DNA of 64,000 nucleotides, from assembly GCA_902632605.1 (NCBI GenBank), contig CACPDB010000002.1:1-64000 (forward strand), written 5' to 3'. This DNA is from an uncultured SAR86 cluster bacterium. Its GTDB lineage: Bacteria > Pseudomonadota > Gammaproteobacteria > Magnimaribacterales > AG-339-G14. The notes under the pieces were generated by a model that had not been told where the DNA came from, ran no database searches, and saw only the letters and a program-made list of their open reading frames with translations. This document shows, piece after piece, positions 54,487 through 63,127 of the stretch (positions are counted from its first letter, which is position 1; each line of letters begins with the position of its first letter). Both the position numbers and the translations under genes were made by a program.

Positions 54487-54512
54487 AATCCCCTCGCCGA
54501 AGCGAGGGGATT
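54487..54512 (-). terminator. Intrinsic terminator with UUCG-type loop, after the 30-aa gene
   Basis: AATCCCCTCG and CGAGGGGATT pair perfectly. On the minus strand the loop is CTTCGG, giving a stable UUCG tetraloop closed by C-G, and a T-rich TTTCTTTTTT follows. This is a textbook terminator reading leftwards, and lies 38 nt past the stop of the 30-aa gene. Confidence 0.85.
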
Positions 54513-54550
54513 AAGGGGGGAGAACTTTATAAATTTATTTCTTTATAGGA

Positions 54551-54643
54551 TTAGAAAAAGTTTATTCCTATCACTCCTAAATAAAGTATAAAAGAGAGGC
54601 AAAAACAAAATCCTAAAGTTCCTGATACCACTCTATTGATCAT
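54551..54643 (-). CDS. 30-aa membrane microprotein, unknown
   Basis: This ORF is too short for the track. It encodes MINRVVSGTLGFCFCLSFIL plus YLGVIGINFF, a single TM helix with a CFC pair. AAAAGGAG lies 6 nt before the ATG, a near-perfect Shine-Dalgarno, and a strong terminator follows. A TATAAT on the same strand at 54759-54764 could be its promoter. A gene with its own promoter, ribosome site and terminator is unlikely to be a chance ORF. Confidence 0.65.
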   Translation of the reverse strand: MINRVVSGTLGFCFCLSFILYLGVIGINFF

Positions 54644-55064
54644 CGCTAACTCCTTTTAAGCTGATGGTTAATTAAGATACTTACTAGAGAGATTAATTTC
54701 TTAAAAGTTCATTTAAAAAAGAAATTCTTTTAAATAAGTACTCTTTAAAATCGAAAGCATTATACAACTGCGAAAAAAGACCAAAATTGATGAAAAACAT
54801 ACGAAATTGCTGATTTTTGCACCCAAATTGAAATTTTGTTGTCTCAAATATTTACAATCGATTAGAAACGCTGGAAGTATAGTACTTATTGACTTTTTTA
54901 CTAGGTGTAAGATGGAGATTTCGCTTAAAATGTTAAAAAAATTATAACTAATTTCACAAAAGTTATAAAAAAACTTTTTTTTATTCTTTTTAAATCCTTA
55001 ATTTTAATTCTAAAAAAATGGACTTTTTTGTTCTAATAAAAATCTTACACACGAGGAATAAATT
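54644..55064. other. 421-bp gene-free AT-rich region
   Basis: This is the longest non-coding stretch. It holds the leader and probable promoter of the 30-aa gene (minus-strand TATAAT at 54759-54764). It also holds the upstream region of the quinone oxidoreductase operon, with a candidate TTGACT at 54889 and a GAGGA Shine-Dalgarno at its end. Two weak AT-only hairpins occur near 54711 and 54958. I see no further ORF with a ribosome site. Confidence 0.5.
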
Positions 55065-56078
55065 ATGAGACAAATGCAACTGGCGAAACCTGGGGGACTA
55101 GATAAATTCAAGCTTAACGAATTGGATATTCCTAAACCGAAAGATAATGAAATTTTAATCAAAGTTAATTCAAGTAGCCTTAACTACCACGATTTAATGT
55201 GTGCCTTGGGATTGATTCCTACCGATGATGGACGGGTTTTGCTTGGTGACGCTGCTGGAGAAATAGTTGAGATTGGAGCGGCAGTTAAGAGCTGGAAAGT
55301 TGGAGATAAAGTCATGAGTGCTTGTTTCCCAAATTGGATTGATGGACCACCGCGTTATGAATTATTGAGTTTTATCGGGGACAATCAGGACGGCTATGCC
55401 ACTGAGTATATTGCTATTGAAGAAACTGCCGTGACCAAAATGCCTTCAAAATGGTCCTTACAAGAAGCAGCTACTCTACCTTGTGCGGGTTTGACTGCTT
55501 GGCGAGCGCTTGTAGATGAAGGCAGATTGCAATCTGGAGAATCGGTTTTGGTTCAAGGAACCGGAGGAGTTTCAATTATTGCTCTACAGTTTGCTAAAGA
55601 AATGGGTGCGAAGGTTATTGCTACAACTTCATCTGAAGAAAAAGCTGAAAAATTAAAAGCTCTTGGGGCAGATGAGATTATCAATTACAAAGAACATCCT
55701 AAATGGGGAGAAAAAGTTCTAGAAGTTACTGACAATGAAGGCGTGGATCATGTTGTTGAAGTTGGTGGTGGAGAAACTTTCAATGAATCCATTAGGGCGG
55801 TGAAGCTTGGTGGTCATATTGCCTTGATCGGTGTATTGAGTGGGCCTGCAGCAAATGAATTGGTTTTGCCGCGAATTTTTCTAAAACAAGTCAGAACTAG
55901 TGGAATTGCGATGGCAAATCATCAATCGCAAAAGGCTATGGTTGAATATCTGGATAATTCAAAAATCAAACCTGTCATCAGCGATACTTTTGATTTGGCT
56001 GAATTAGCTGGAGCTTTTCAACATCAGATCGATAACAAACATTTTGGGAAAATTTCCATCATTATGGAACAATCTTGA
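55065..56078 (+). CDS. Zinc-independent quinone oxidoreductase (MDR superfamily)
   Basis: The 337-aa NADPH-dependent protein has an N-terminal MDR domain (NYHDLMCALGLIP, GDAAGEIVEIG) and a Rossmann domain with VLVQGTGGVSIIALQFAKEMG. The Cys/His zinc ligands of alcohol dehydrogenases are not apparent. It probably reduces quinones or enones. A good Shine-Dalgarno (GAGGA) precedes the ATG. GMC and nitronate-monooxygenase genes follow on the same strand. Confidence 0.9.
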   Translation: MRQMQLAKPGGLDKFKLNELDIPKPKDNEILIKVNSSSLNYHDLMCALGLIPTDDGRVLLGDAAGEIVEIGAAVKSWKVGDKVMSACFPNWIDGPPRYELLSFIGDNQDGYATEYIAIEETAVTKMPSKWSLQEAATLPCAGLTAWRALVDEGRLQSGESVLVQGTGGVSIIALQFAKEMGAKVIATTSSEEKAEKLKALGADEIINYKEHPKWGEKVLEVTDNEGVDHVVEVGGGETFNESIRAVKLGGHIALIGVLSGPAANELVLPRIFLKQVRTSGIAMANHQSQKAMVEYLDNSKIKPVISDTFDLAELAGAFQHQIDNKHFGKISIIMEQS

Positions 56079-56112
56079 TAGAAAATATTTAAGTCTATAA
56101 AAGGGGAAGTTT

Positions 56113-57789
56113 ATGAACGAATTCGATTACATAATTTTAGGAGCAGGTTCGGCTGGCTGTGTTCTAGCTGGCAGACTTTCAGAAAATCCAAATCATAAAG
56201 TTTGTCTTATTGAAGCCGGCTCTAAAGATAAAGATGTGAGAATTCACGTACCTGCCCTGTTCGCTTACATGGGACCAACGAGCAAAATGAATTGGGCTTT
56301 TGAAACCGAGCCTCAAAAAGGTTTTGCTAAAGAAAATTTGCCTGCAAGAGAAGTAGTAGTGGCTGACCCGACAGGTCAGACGCACACCATGAAAGATGAA
56401 CCGGAAGAGCATCGAAAAGGTTACCAACCTAGAGGAAAAACATTAGGGGGATCGAGTTCAATAAATGCCATGCTGTATGTGAGAGGACATCGCTGGGATT
56501 ATGATCATTGGGCTAAACTTGGAAATTCCGGATGGTCATATGATGAAGTTTTACCTTACTTTAAAAAAGCGGAACACAATGAATTGGTTGATGATGCTTT
56601 TCATGGGCAGAATGGTCCTCTGAATGTTACTGCTGTAGAAAATAAATCAAAATATAAAGATTACTTTATTGAAGCGGGTAAGAAATTTTATAAAGAAAAT
56701 CAAGATTTCAATGGTGCCGATCAAGAAGGTATCGGCTACTACCACACAACTCAAAAACAAGGTAGAAGATGGAGTGCCGCTGCAGCCTATCTTACTCCTA
56801 ACCTAGATAGGCCCAACCTTACTGTCTTAACGGATACCCAAGTAGATAGAATTGTATTTGAAGGCAATAAAGCAACTGGCGTGAATTGTTTTGATAAATC
56901 AAAAAATAAAATTCATTTGAAATGTCACCGCGAAGTAATAGTTTCTTCAGGAGCTTTTGGTTCTCCGCAAATTTTAATGCGCTCTGGTATAGGACCAGCA
57001 GAAGAGTTGAACAGACATGGGATAGACACCATCTTTAACATCCCAGGAGTAGGAAAAAATCTTCAGGATCACATCGATTACATTACCAATCATCCAGTGG
57101 ATGATACTGATTTATTGGGTTTCTCACTTAAATCTCTTTTGTATCGTCAGCCGTTTGAACTTTTGAAATATCTATTTACCAGAAAGGGACAAATGACTTC
57201 TACGGTTGCAGAAGCTGGAGGTTTTATCAAAACTGAGGAAAGTTTGGAAATTCCAGATATCCAGCTGCACTTTGTACTAGCAAAAATAATTGACCATGGC
57301 AGAACCATTGCTTTTGGTCATGGTCTGGGTTGTCACGTTTGTTTGTTGAGACCAAAATCCACCGGCGAAGTTACGCTTAATTCGAATGATGCCTTTGACT
57401 CGCCAAGGATTGATCCTAAGTTTTTTTCCGAGAGAGAAGATATGGATGTCATGATAAAAGGTTATCGCAAAATGATGCAAATTATGGATGCCGAGCCATT
57501 GAGACCATATACCAGAAAAACTCAAGACCCTGTCAACATTGATAGCGATGCTGATATTGAAACCGCAATGCGCGCCCGAGCAGATACCGTCTATCATCCT
57601 GTGGGAACTTGCAAAATGGGTTCTGATGATATGAGCGTTGTGAATCACGAACTCAAAGTTCACGCGCTGGAAAATGTTCGAGTCGTTGATGCCTCGATTA
57701 TGCCAACTTTGGTTGGTGGAAATACAAATGCGCCGACCATCATGATAGGTGAAAAAGCAGCTGATATGATCAAATCCTCTTGGGCTTAA
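56113..57789 (+). CDS. GMC-family FAD oxidoreductase (choline dehydrogenase-like)
   Basis: The 558-aa flavoprotein has the FAD motif YIILGAGSAGCVLAGRLSE, GMC signature 1 around RGKTLGGSSSINAMLYVRG, signature 2 SSGAFGSPQILMRSGIGP, and the active-site His in YHPVGTCKMG. An insert near residue 90 (VVADPTGQTHTMKDEPEEHR) is longer than in choline dehydrogenase. It oxidises an unknown alcohol. A GGGGAAG Shine-Dalgarno is present. Confidence 0.92.
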   Translation: MNEFDYIILGAGSAGCVLAGRLSENPNHKVCLIEAGSKDKDVRIHVPALFAYMGPTSKMNWAFETEPQKGFAKENLPAREVVVADPTGQTHTMKDEPEEHRKGYQPRGKTLGGSSSINAMLYVRGHRWDYDHWAKLGNSGWSYDEVLPYFKKAEHNELVDDAFHGQNGPLNVTAVENKSKYKDYFIEAGKKFYKENQDFNGADQEGIGYYHTTQKQGRRWSAAAAYLTPNLDRPNLTVLTDTQVDRIVFEGNKATGVNCFDKSKNKIHLKCHREVIVSSGAFGSPQILMRSGIGPAEELNRHGIDTIFNIPGVGKNLQDHIDYITNHPVDDTDLLGFSLKSLLYRQPFELLKYLFTRKGQMTSTVAEAGGFIKTEESLEIPDIQLHFVLAKIIDHGRTIAFGHGLGCHVCLLRPKSTGEVTLNSNDAFDSPRIDPKFFSEREDMDVMIKGYRKMMQIMDAEPLRPYTRKTQDPVNIDSDADIETAMRARADTVYHPVGTCKMGSDDMSVVNHELKVHALENVRVVDASIMPTLVGGNTNAPTIMIGEKAADMIKSSWA

Positions 57790-57814
57790 AATAATCAAGT
57801 CTTTTGGTAGACAA

Positions 57815-57831
57815 AAAGCCTTACGGGCTTT
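57815..57831 (+). terminator. Weak intercistronic hairpin after GMC gene
   Basis: AAAGCC pairs with GGCTTT around a 5-nt loop, followed only by a short AT stretch. It lies in the 74-bp gap before the nitronate-monooxygenase gene and may attenuate or protect the mRNA rather than fully end transcription. Confidence 0.35.
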
Positions 57832-57863
57832 AAATTAAACCTTCAATTTATTAGGGAGAAAAA

Positions 57864-58841
57864 ATGATAAAAACGAAAATCACCGAAATGTTCGGTATCG
57901 AGCATCCAGTTATTCAGGGAGGAATGCACTACGTAGGTTTTGCAGAAATGGCTTCTGCAGTTGCAAACGCAGGCGGGCTAGGAATCATTACAGGTCTGAC
58001 CCAAAAAACTCCTGATGATCTAGCTAAAGAAATTGCAAAATGTCACGAAATGACTGATAAGCCTTTTGGCGTAAATTTAACTTTCTTACCTGGCTTTCAA
58101 GAGCCTGATTATCCTGGTTACATCAAAGCAATCGTTGAAGGAGGAGTAAAAATAGTCGAAACCGCGGGGAGAAGTCCTGAAGCTTACATGCCTGACCTCA
58201 AAGGTGCTGGCATAAAAGTCATACACAAATGCACTTCAGTTAGACATTCTTTAAAAGCAGAAAAAATTGGTTGTGATGCGGTCAGTGTTGATGGTTTTGA
58301 GTGCGGTGGACATCCGGGAGAGGATGATATTCCAAACATGATTCTTTTGCCAAGAGCTGCTGAAGAACTTTCAATTCCTTTTGTTGCTTCAGGTGGTATG
58401 GGTAATGGCCAGCAACTTGCAGCTGCTCTATCCATGGGGGCAGATGGTATCAATATGGGGACAAGATTCATTGCAACAAAAGAGGCGCCAGTTCACCAAA
58501 ACGTCAAAGAAGCTTTGGTTGCTGCTTCTGAATTGGATACCGAATTGATCATGAGACCGTTGAGAAATACTGAAAGGGTTTTAGCTAATGACGCAGTACA
58601 AAAGATCCTTGAAAAGGAAAAAGCCTTAGGTGATGAGATCCAAATCACCGACATCATGGATGAGGTGGCAGGAGTGTATCCAAAAATCATGCAAGAAGGC
58701 ACCATGGATGCTGGCGCTTGGAGTTGTGGAATGGTCGCTGGACTGATTCACGACATTCCTACTTGTAAGGAGTTGGTTGAAAGAATAGTTTCTGATGCTG
58801 AAGAAATTATCAAAAGCAGACTCTCTCAATTTGTAGCTTAG
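57864..58841 (+). CDS. Nitronate monooxygenase/NPD-family flavoprotein
   Basis: The 325-aa TIM-barrel FMN protein has HPVIQGGMHYVGFAEMASAV, GGLGIITG, the phosphate-binding VASGGMGNGQQLAAALSMGADG and the active-site segment GFECGGHPGEDD. It fits the 2-nitropropane dioxygenase family, whose members oxidise nitronates or reduce enones. GGGAG precedes the ATG. A strong terminator follows. Confidence 0.9.
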   Translation: MIKTKITEMFGIEHPVIQGGMHYVGFAEMASAVANAGGLGIITGLTQKTPDDLAKEIAKCHEMTDKPFGVNLTFLPGFQEPDYPGYIKAIVEGGVKIVETAGRSPEAYMPDLKGAGIKVIHKCTSVRHSLKAEKIGCDAVSVDGFECGGHPGEDDIPNMILLPRAAEELSIPFVASGGMGNGQQLAAALSMGADGINMGTRFIATKEAPVHQNVKEALVAASELDTELIMRPLRNTERVLANDAVQKILEKEKALGDEIQITDIMDEVAGVYPKIMQEGTMDAGAWSCGMVAGLIHDIPTCKELVERIVSDAEEIIKSRLSQFVA

Positions 58842-58854
58842 AGCTTAAAAAATA

Positions 58855-58895
58855 AATTCTCTGGAAAGCATTTATGTTTTCTGGGGAATTTTTTT
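58855..58895 (+). terminator. Intrinsic terminator with long G-U-rich stem
   Basis: AATTCTCTGGAAAGC and GTTTTCTGGGGAATT can pair over 15 positions with several G-U pairs around a 6-nt loop, followed by a run of seven T. The G-U pairs exist only in the plus-strand RNA, so it acts in one direction and ends the 55-59 kb operon. Confidence 0.85.
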
Positions 58896-59751
58896 ATGCA
58901 ATGGCTTTTATGTAATCAGGACCTAACCCGCAACACCCACCAATAATGGAAGCTCCCAAATCTTCCCACAAATTTTTGTACTCCAGAAATTGCTTTACGG
59001 AAAGATTTCTAGGTTCAACTTGTACATCATTGTCTAAGGTCCAGTCGAAAGGCACGCCAAAAACATTTGGGTAACAGCCGATTGGTTTATCTGTAAGTTT
59101 GGATAATTTTTTAATGCCTTCGGTAATCGCAACCGGATCAGTGCAATTGAAAAGATAAGCATCAGGATTAAAACTTTCTGCAAGCTGAAAGGAATCTTCA
59201 ATGGATTCTTTACTTCTTAGTCTGCCACTTTTATCTTCTAACAAAGTCCACGAAAGCCAAATTTTTTTATCTTGCTTACCCTTGTTTTTTAGTGCTTTTA
59301 AAATATTTGAAGTTTCTGCCATCGAAGAAACAGTCTCGCATAAAAAAATATCAACGAAAGAATTTAGCTCATCAATTAGTTCTTCATAAATAGGTATGGA
59401 ATCTTCTTCATTTGGCACCAAATCCGGTCGATAACTTTCATCAAGAGGCGGCAAACTTCCTGCAACCAAGATTTCTTGACTATTGTTATCAGCTACTTCG
59501 CGGGCAAGAGCGCCGGCCTTTCTTATCAAGTCTTTCATTAAATGTGTTTTGTTCTCTTTTTGCAGGTAACTGGGGATAGTTGAATAAGTATTAGTGGTAA
59601 TGACTTGGGCGCCTACATCAACATAAGCTTGATGTACTTCTTTTACTAAATTTGGAGAGTCAATGAGAAATTGCGCTGACCACAAACCAGAAGAAGGCTT
59701 TTTGGTTCGTTTGAGCAACTCATTGCCCATGCTACCATCTAAAATAATCAC
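58894..59751 (-). CDS. Homocysteine S-methyltransferase family protein
   Basis: The 285-aa zinc-dependent methyltransferase has an N-terminal ILDGSMGNEL and VITTNTYSTIPSYLQ. The zinc cysteines are FNCTDP and GGCCGLGP, matching the homocysteine-binding domain of MmuM/BHMT/MetH. It uses S-methylmethionine or a betaine-like donor to make methionine, though the exact donor cannot be told. It starts at GTG overlapping the TPR gene. Confidence 0.88.
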   Translation of the reverse strand: MIILDGSMGNELLKRTKKPSSGLWSAQFLIDSPNLVKEVHQAYVDVGAQVITTNTYSTIPSYLQKENKTHLMKDLIRKAGALAREVADNNSQEILVAGSLPPLDESYRPDLVPNEEDSIPIYEELIDELNSFVDIFLCETVSSMAETSNILKALKNKGKQDKKIWLSWTLLEDKSGRLRSKESIEDSFQLAESFNPDAYLFNCTDPVAITEGIKKLSKLTDKPIGCYPNVFGVPFDWTLDNDVQVEPRNLSVKQFLEYKNLWEDLGASIIGGCCGLGPDYIKAIA

Positions 59752-60200
59752 AGAGATTTTTCAGCTTCTTGATTTATATACTTTTTTAATTGTTCAAGTT
59801 CATCGCAAGAGGTAGGGCATAATTGTTTGAGCTTATTCAAATTGACTTGCGCTAGTCCTAACCGTTTCGTTTCGACAAATAGTTCGCCTTGATACTCTAA
59901 AGCAATTTTATTTTCAGGATCTAACTTCAATGCTTTTTCGTAATTGGTTTCTGCTTTTTTGTAATTTTTCAACTTTCTTTGTGTAAAGGCATAAAGCGTC
60001 CAACCGTCGGCATCTTTTGGTTTGGACTTAGTGTATTTGCCAAGAGCTCTTAACGCCTTTCGATAATCTTCATTTTTTAGATGATTGGTCGCTTTCTCAT
60101 AGAGTTCCGTGGGATCTACCTTTTTATCGTATTTCGCTGTATGCAGCGAAACAGAAAAAACTACAAGGACTAAAAATCCTAAAATTTTAAAAATCTTCAT
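59748..60200 (-). CDS. Exported TPR-repeat protein
   Basis: The 150-aa protein has an N-terminal signal (FKILGFLVLVVFSVSLHTA) and TPR-type repeats. Examples are LYEKATNHLKNEDYRKALRA, DGWTLYAFTQRKLKNYKKAE and NYEKALKLDPENKIALEY. It is probably a periplasmic protein-binding adaptor. It overlaps its upstream neighbour by one base (TAATG) and its downstream neighbour by 4. Confidence 0.82.
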   Translation of the reverse strand: MKIFKILGFLVLVVFSVSLHTAKYDKKVDPTELYEKATNHLKNEDYRKALRALGKYTKSKPKDADGWTLYAFTQRKLKNYKKAETNYEKALKLDPENKIALEYQGELFVETKRLGLAQVNLNKLKQLCPTSCDELEQLKKYINQEAEKSL

Positions 60201-60610
60201 TAATCTCTCAATTTTGTTTCAATATTTAATTGGCCAGCTAAACCAGCCACTCTGTGTTGGGCGCTTTCAATATAATCAGGATCTGAAATCATTTTCAACA
60301 TCGCCTTTCTATTTGGGTACATAGCAATTGCTACTTGATCCCAAAGCTCTTCCACCTCACCTAACATAAGTCTTGTTACATCTGAACCAAAAATGGGTTT
60401 ACCACCTACTTTTTCAAGATGTCCTACCACTTCCTTGCCATAGATTGCATAAGCTTCTCTGCCCGTAAGGTTAGTTTCTCGTTTATCGGGATATTCTGCC
60501 TTTTCTTTGAACTTCAAAAGATTAACCATGAATATAGGTCCATCATGGCCCTCTTCTAGAAACTCTTCCATTTGTTTTTCATTTGGCATCACTTTATTTT
60601 CTACTTTCAT
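60200..60610 (-). CDS. DUF1330-domain protein
   Basis: The 136-aa protein matches the DUF1330 ferredoxin-like fold. It has GPIFMVNLLKFKEKA, GREAYAIYGKEVVGHLEKVGG, and MYPNRKAMLKMISDPDYIES near the end. The biochemical role is unknown. A GGAGC Shine-Dalgarno lies about 8 nt before the ATG. It is in a minus-strand run behind the OYE gene. Confidence 0.85.
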   Translation of the reverse strand: MKVENKVMPNEKQMEEFLEEGHDGPIFMVNLLKFKEKAEYPDKRETNLTGREAYAIYGKEVVGHLEKVGGKPIFGSDVTRLMLGEVEELWDQVAIAMYPNRKAMLKMISDPDYIESAQHRVAGLAGQLNIETKLRD

Positions 60611-60630
60611 TTTTTTAAGCTCCTATTGAA

Positions 60631-61929
60631 TTAAAAATTTTGATATTCTCTTATTGCCTCTTGATCAGCCTTAGCATCCTCTCTGAATGCTTTCCAAGGT
60701 TTGAGATTTAAATCCGGCATTAACCCATTACCCATCTTTTTGATTTGTTGGTAAAACCAAGCTTGGGCACTAAATGCATTAATTGCCTGAATCAATCTGA
60801 AAGGACTGGTTGGTGATAACCACCATGGACCAATTGATAAAGTTTTTTCATACTTAGGTAATTCATCAATCTGTCCAGCTAATAGTTCTTTAATTGCATA
60901 GGGATTAGCACAGAGAGGTCTACCAACTCCAACTATTTCACAGGCTCCGTCTACCAATGCTGCATCCATTCCCTCTTTGGTACGAAATCCGCCGGTTACC
61001 ATCAACGGAATATTTACAACCTTTGCTATTTCCTCTGCATAAGAAAGGAAATATGCCTCTCGAGCAATGGTACTTTCTTTTCTGTTTTCACTTCTCTTTG
61101 GATTGATACTTACCTTGTCCAAGCCTAACAATCTTGGTTGCTCATAAGTTCCACCGGAAATTTCAATATTGTCTATCCCTGAGTCGCTGAACAATTTTGC
61201 AACCTGAATGGAGTCCTCTGGAGAAAAGCCACCTTTTTGAAAATCTGCAGAATTCATTTTTATGGAAATCGCGAAATCGCTGCCCAACTCTTCTCTGCAT
61301 TTTTTGATGATTTCTAGATGGATTCTAGCTCTATTTTCTAATGAACCGCCCCAAGCGTCAGTTCTTTGATTGATATCGGGAGATAAAAATTGAGACAAAA
61401 GGTAACCATGGGCGGAATGCAATTGGATGCCATCAAAGCCTGACTCTCTGGCAATTTTTGCCGTAAATACAAAACGGTTGATGACATCTTGAATGTCATC
61501 CTCAGTCATAGGAATTGGTTTACCATATTTCCTGCCCGGGATTTTTAATTGCACATCCGAAGGTGACATTGGATTCATGTTGATCTCGCCTGGAGTTTGT
61601 CTTCCGGCATGGGAAATTTGCATCCAAAGTCTACTGCCTTCTGCAGTTGCAGCTTCAGCCCATTTTTTTAACATCGGCATTTGTTCCTTATAAGTATCCT
61701 CCTCAATTGCAACATTAGCCGGACCTTCTAGATTATCTCTATGCACTTGGACATTGCCTGTGAGCAAAATGCCTATATCGCCTTCACCCCACATTTTATA
61801 AAGCTCAATATGCTTTTCGTTAGTGAAATTATTGCCCAAGGCAATTCGTTCTGTCATAGCAGCTTTGCAAACTCTATTTTTGATTATCTGTCCGCAAGGA
61901 AGAGTTAATGGATTATTAATTTTTGTCAT
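60631..61929 (-). CDS. NADH:flavin oxidoreductase (old yellow enzyme family)
   Basis: The 432-aa FMN TIM barrel has QISHAGRQTPGEIN, the signature FDGIQLHSAHGYLLSQFLSP and VTGGFRTKEGMDAAL. It reduces activated alkenes. The C-terminal 70 residues are an extra helical part (SAQAWFYQQIKKMGNGLM) without the Fe-S/flavodoxin domains of longer relatives. It is divergent from the MBL gene across a strong palindrome. Confidence 0.9.
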   Translation of the reverse strand: MTKINNPLTLPCGQIIKNRVCKAAMTERIALGNNFTNEKHIELYKMWGEGDIGILLTGNVQVHRDNLEGPANVAIEEDTYKEQMPMLKKWAEAATAEGSRLWMQISHAGRQTPGEINMNPMSPSDVQLKIPGRKYGKPIPMTEDDIQDVINRFVFTAKIARESGFDGIQLHSAHGYLLSQFLSPDINQRTDAWGGSLENRARIHLEIIKKCREELGSDFAISIKMNSADFQKGGFSPEDSIQVAKLFSDSGIDNIEISGGTYEQPRLLGLDKVSINPKRSENRKESTIAREAYFLSYAEEIAKVVNIPLMVTGGFRTKEGMDAALVDGACEIVGVGRPLCANPYAIKELLAGQIDELPKYEKTLSIGPWWLSPTSPFRLIQAINAFSAQAWFYQQIKKMGNGLMPDLNLKPWKAFREDAKADQEAIREYQNF

Positions 61930-61953
61930 CTTTTTAAATTTATAAAATATATT

Positions 61954-61972
61954 TTGACATGCATACTGTCAA
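61954..61972. promoter_or_regulatory. Operator TTGACA-N7-TGTCAA with both arms as -35 boxes
   Basis: TTGACATGCATACTGTCAA has perfect 6-bp arms. Each arm is a consensus -35 reading outwards: plus-strand TTGACA with TAGATT 18 bp downstream, and minus-strand TTGACA with TATTTT 17 bp downstream. A dimeric repressor here would shut both the OYE and the MBL genes. Confidence 0.65.
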
Positions 61973-62020
61973 TAGTTAGATTATTTTAGTATATTTATCA
62001 TTCCAAAGTATGGAGCATTT

Positions 62021-63079
62021 ATGAGAATTTGGAAAATTTTTGGCGTCATTGTCGTCTTATTTTTAGTTGGTTTTGTTTCATTAAGAATTCCTTTTGTACA
62101 AGATTTAGTCATAAAAACAGCTGTTTCAAACTTAGCTACAACCGAAAGTCCTTTTCCCGAAGAAGACGCGCTAAGTGCTTTAATTTGTGGGTCTCGTTCT
62201 CCTTTACCATCTCCTGGAAGAGCGCAAACTTGTGTAGCCGTTAAAGCAGGAGAGGATATTTTTATCGTAGATATAGGTGATGGCGGTAATGTTAACTTAG
62301 GGAAGTACAGTGTCCCAACAAATCAAATTAAAGCAGTGCTATTCACTCACTTACACTCCGATCATATTTCTGACTTAGCCGATCTTCATTTGGCAACTTG
62401 GTTACCAGGCCGACCAAGAGCACTTCCTGTCTATGGACCTGAAGGCACAGACATTGTAACCGCAGGCTTTGAAATGGCATATAAATTAGACTATGGATTC
62501 AGAAATGAACATCATGGTGAGGCGCTTGCGCCAATTAAGTCTGTCGGCTTTGATACAACCATCGTAGATCTAGATAATCCAATCATTTATAACGAAAACG
62601 GTTTAAAAATAACGGCCTTTAAAGTAACCCATGAACCGATTGAGCCTGCTCTTGGTTATCGTTTTGATTACAAAGGAAGATCCTTAGTCATAACAGGAGA
62701 TACTTCTTATGACGAAAATATAGCTCTTAATTCTAAAAATGCTGATGTTTTGATTGCTGAAGCTCAAGCCAACCACATTATAAATGTTATGCAGGCAGCA
62801 CTTTCAGAACGAAATCCTAATCAACCCTTAGTAAAAGTGCTTGAAGATATAAAGACTTATCACATGACGCCAGTGGAGGCAGCTAAACTAGCTAATATAG
62901 CTAATGTTGAACACCTGATTTTTTATCACCTTACTCCAGCTCCACGAAACGGAATTATGGAAAATGTTTTTGTGAGAGGAGTTGATGAGATTAGGACGGA
63001 TTGGACCTTATCTAGAGATGGAACTTTTGTTGTCTTGCCTGTTGGCACTGAAGAAATAAGGGTCTCTGATTTAAATTAG
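62021..63079 (+). CDS. Membrane-anchored metallo-beta-lactamase-fold hydrolase
   Basis: The 352-aa protein has an N-terminal TM anchor (FGVIVVLFLVGFVSLRI) and an MBL fold. The zinc motif is FTHLHSDHISDL, followed by TGDTSYDE and IFYHLTPAP. It resembles the RNase Z/arylsulfatase-like MBL group; the substrate is unknown. GGAG lies 5 nt before the ATG. It diverges from OYE and precedes the DUF3604 lipoprotein. Confidence 0.87.
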   Translation: MRIWKIFGVIVVLFLVGFVSLRIPFVQDLVIKTAVSNLATTESPFPEEDALSALICGSRSPLPSPGRAQTCVAVKAGEDIFIVDIGDGGNVNLGKYSVPTNQIKAVLFTHLHSDHISDLADLHLATWLPGRPRALPVYGPEGTDIVTAGFEMAYKLDYGFRNEHHGEALAPIKSVGFDTTIVDLDNPIIYNENGLKITAFKVTHEPIEPALGYRFDYKGRSLVITGDTSYDENIALNSKNADVLIAEAQANHIINVMQAALSERNPNQPLVKVLEDIKTYHMTPVEAAKLANIANVEHLIFYHLTPAPRNGIMENVFVRGVDEIRTDWTLSRDGTFVVLPVGTEEIRVSDLN

Positions 63080-63127
63080 AAGTTTTACTTTGATTGCATT
63101 AAGATAATTATCACTCGGGGAGAGAAA

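Noticed and set aside
54958-54978. AAAAGTT/AACTTTT hairpin followed by T residues
   Set aside because: The stem is almost all A-T, and it lies inside the leader of a downstream gene rather than after one.
54905-55050. 9-bp inverted repeat GTGTAAGAT ... ATCTTACAC about 130 bp apart upstream of the quinone oxidoreductase gene
   Set aside because: In a 421-bp AT-rich gap a 9-bp match at arbitrary spacing is expected by chance about once.
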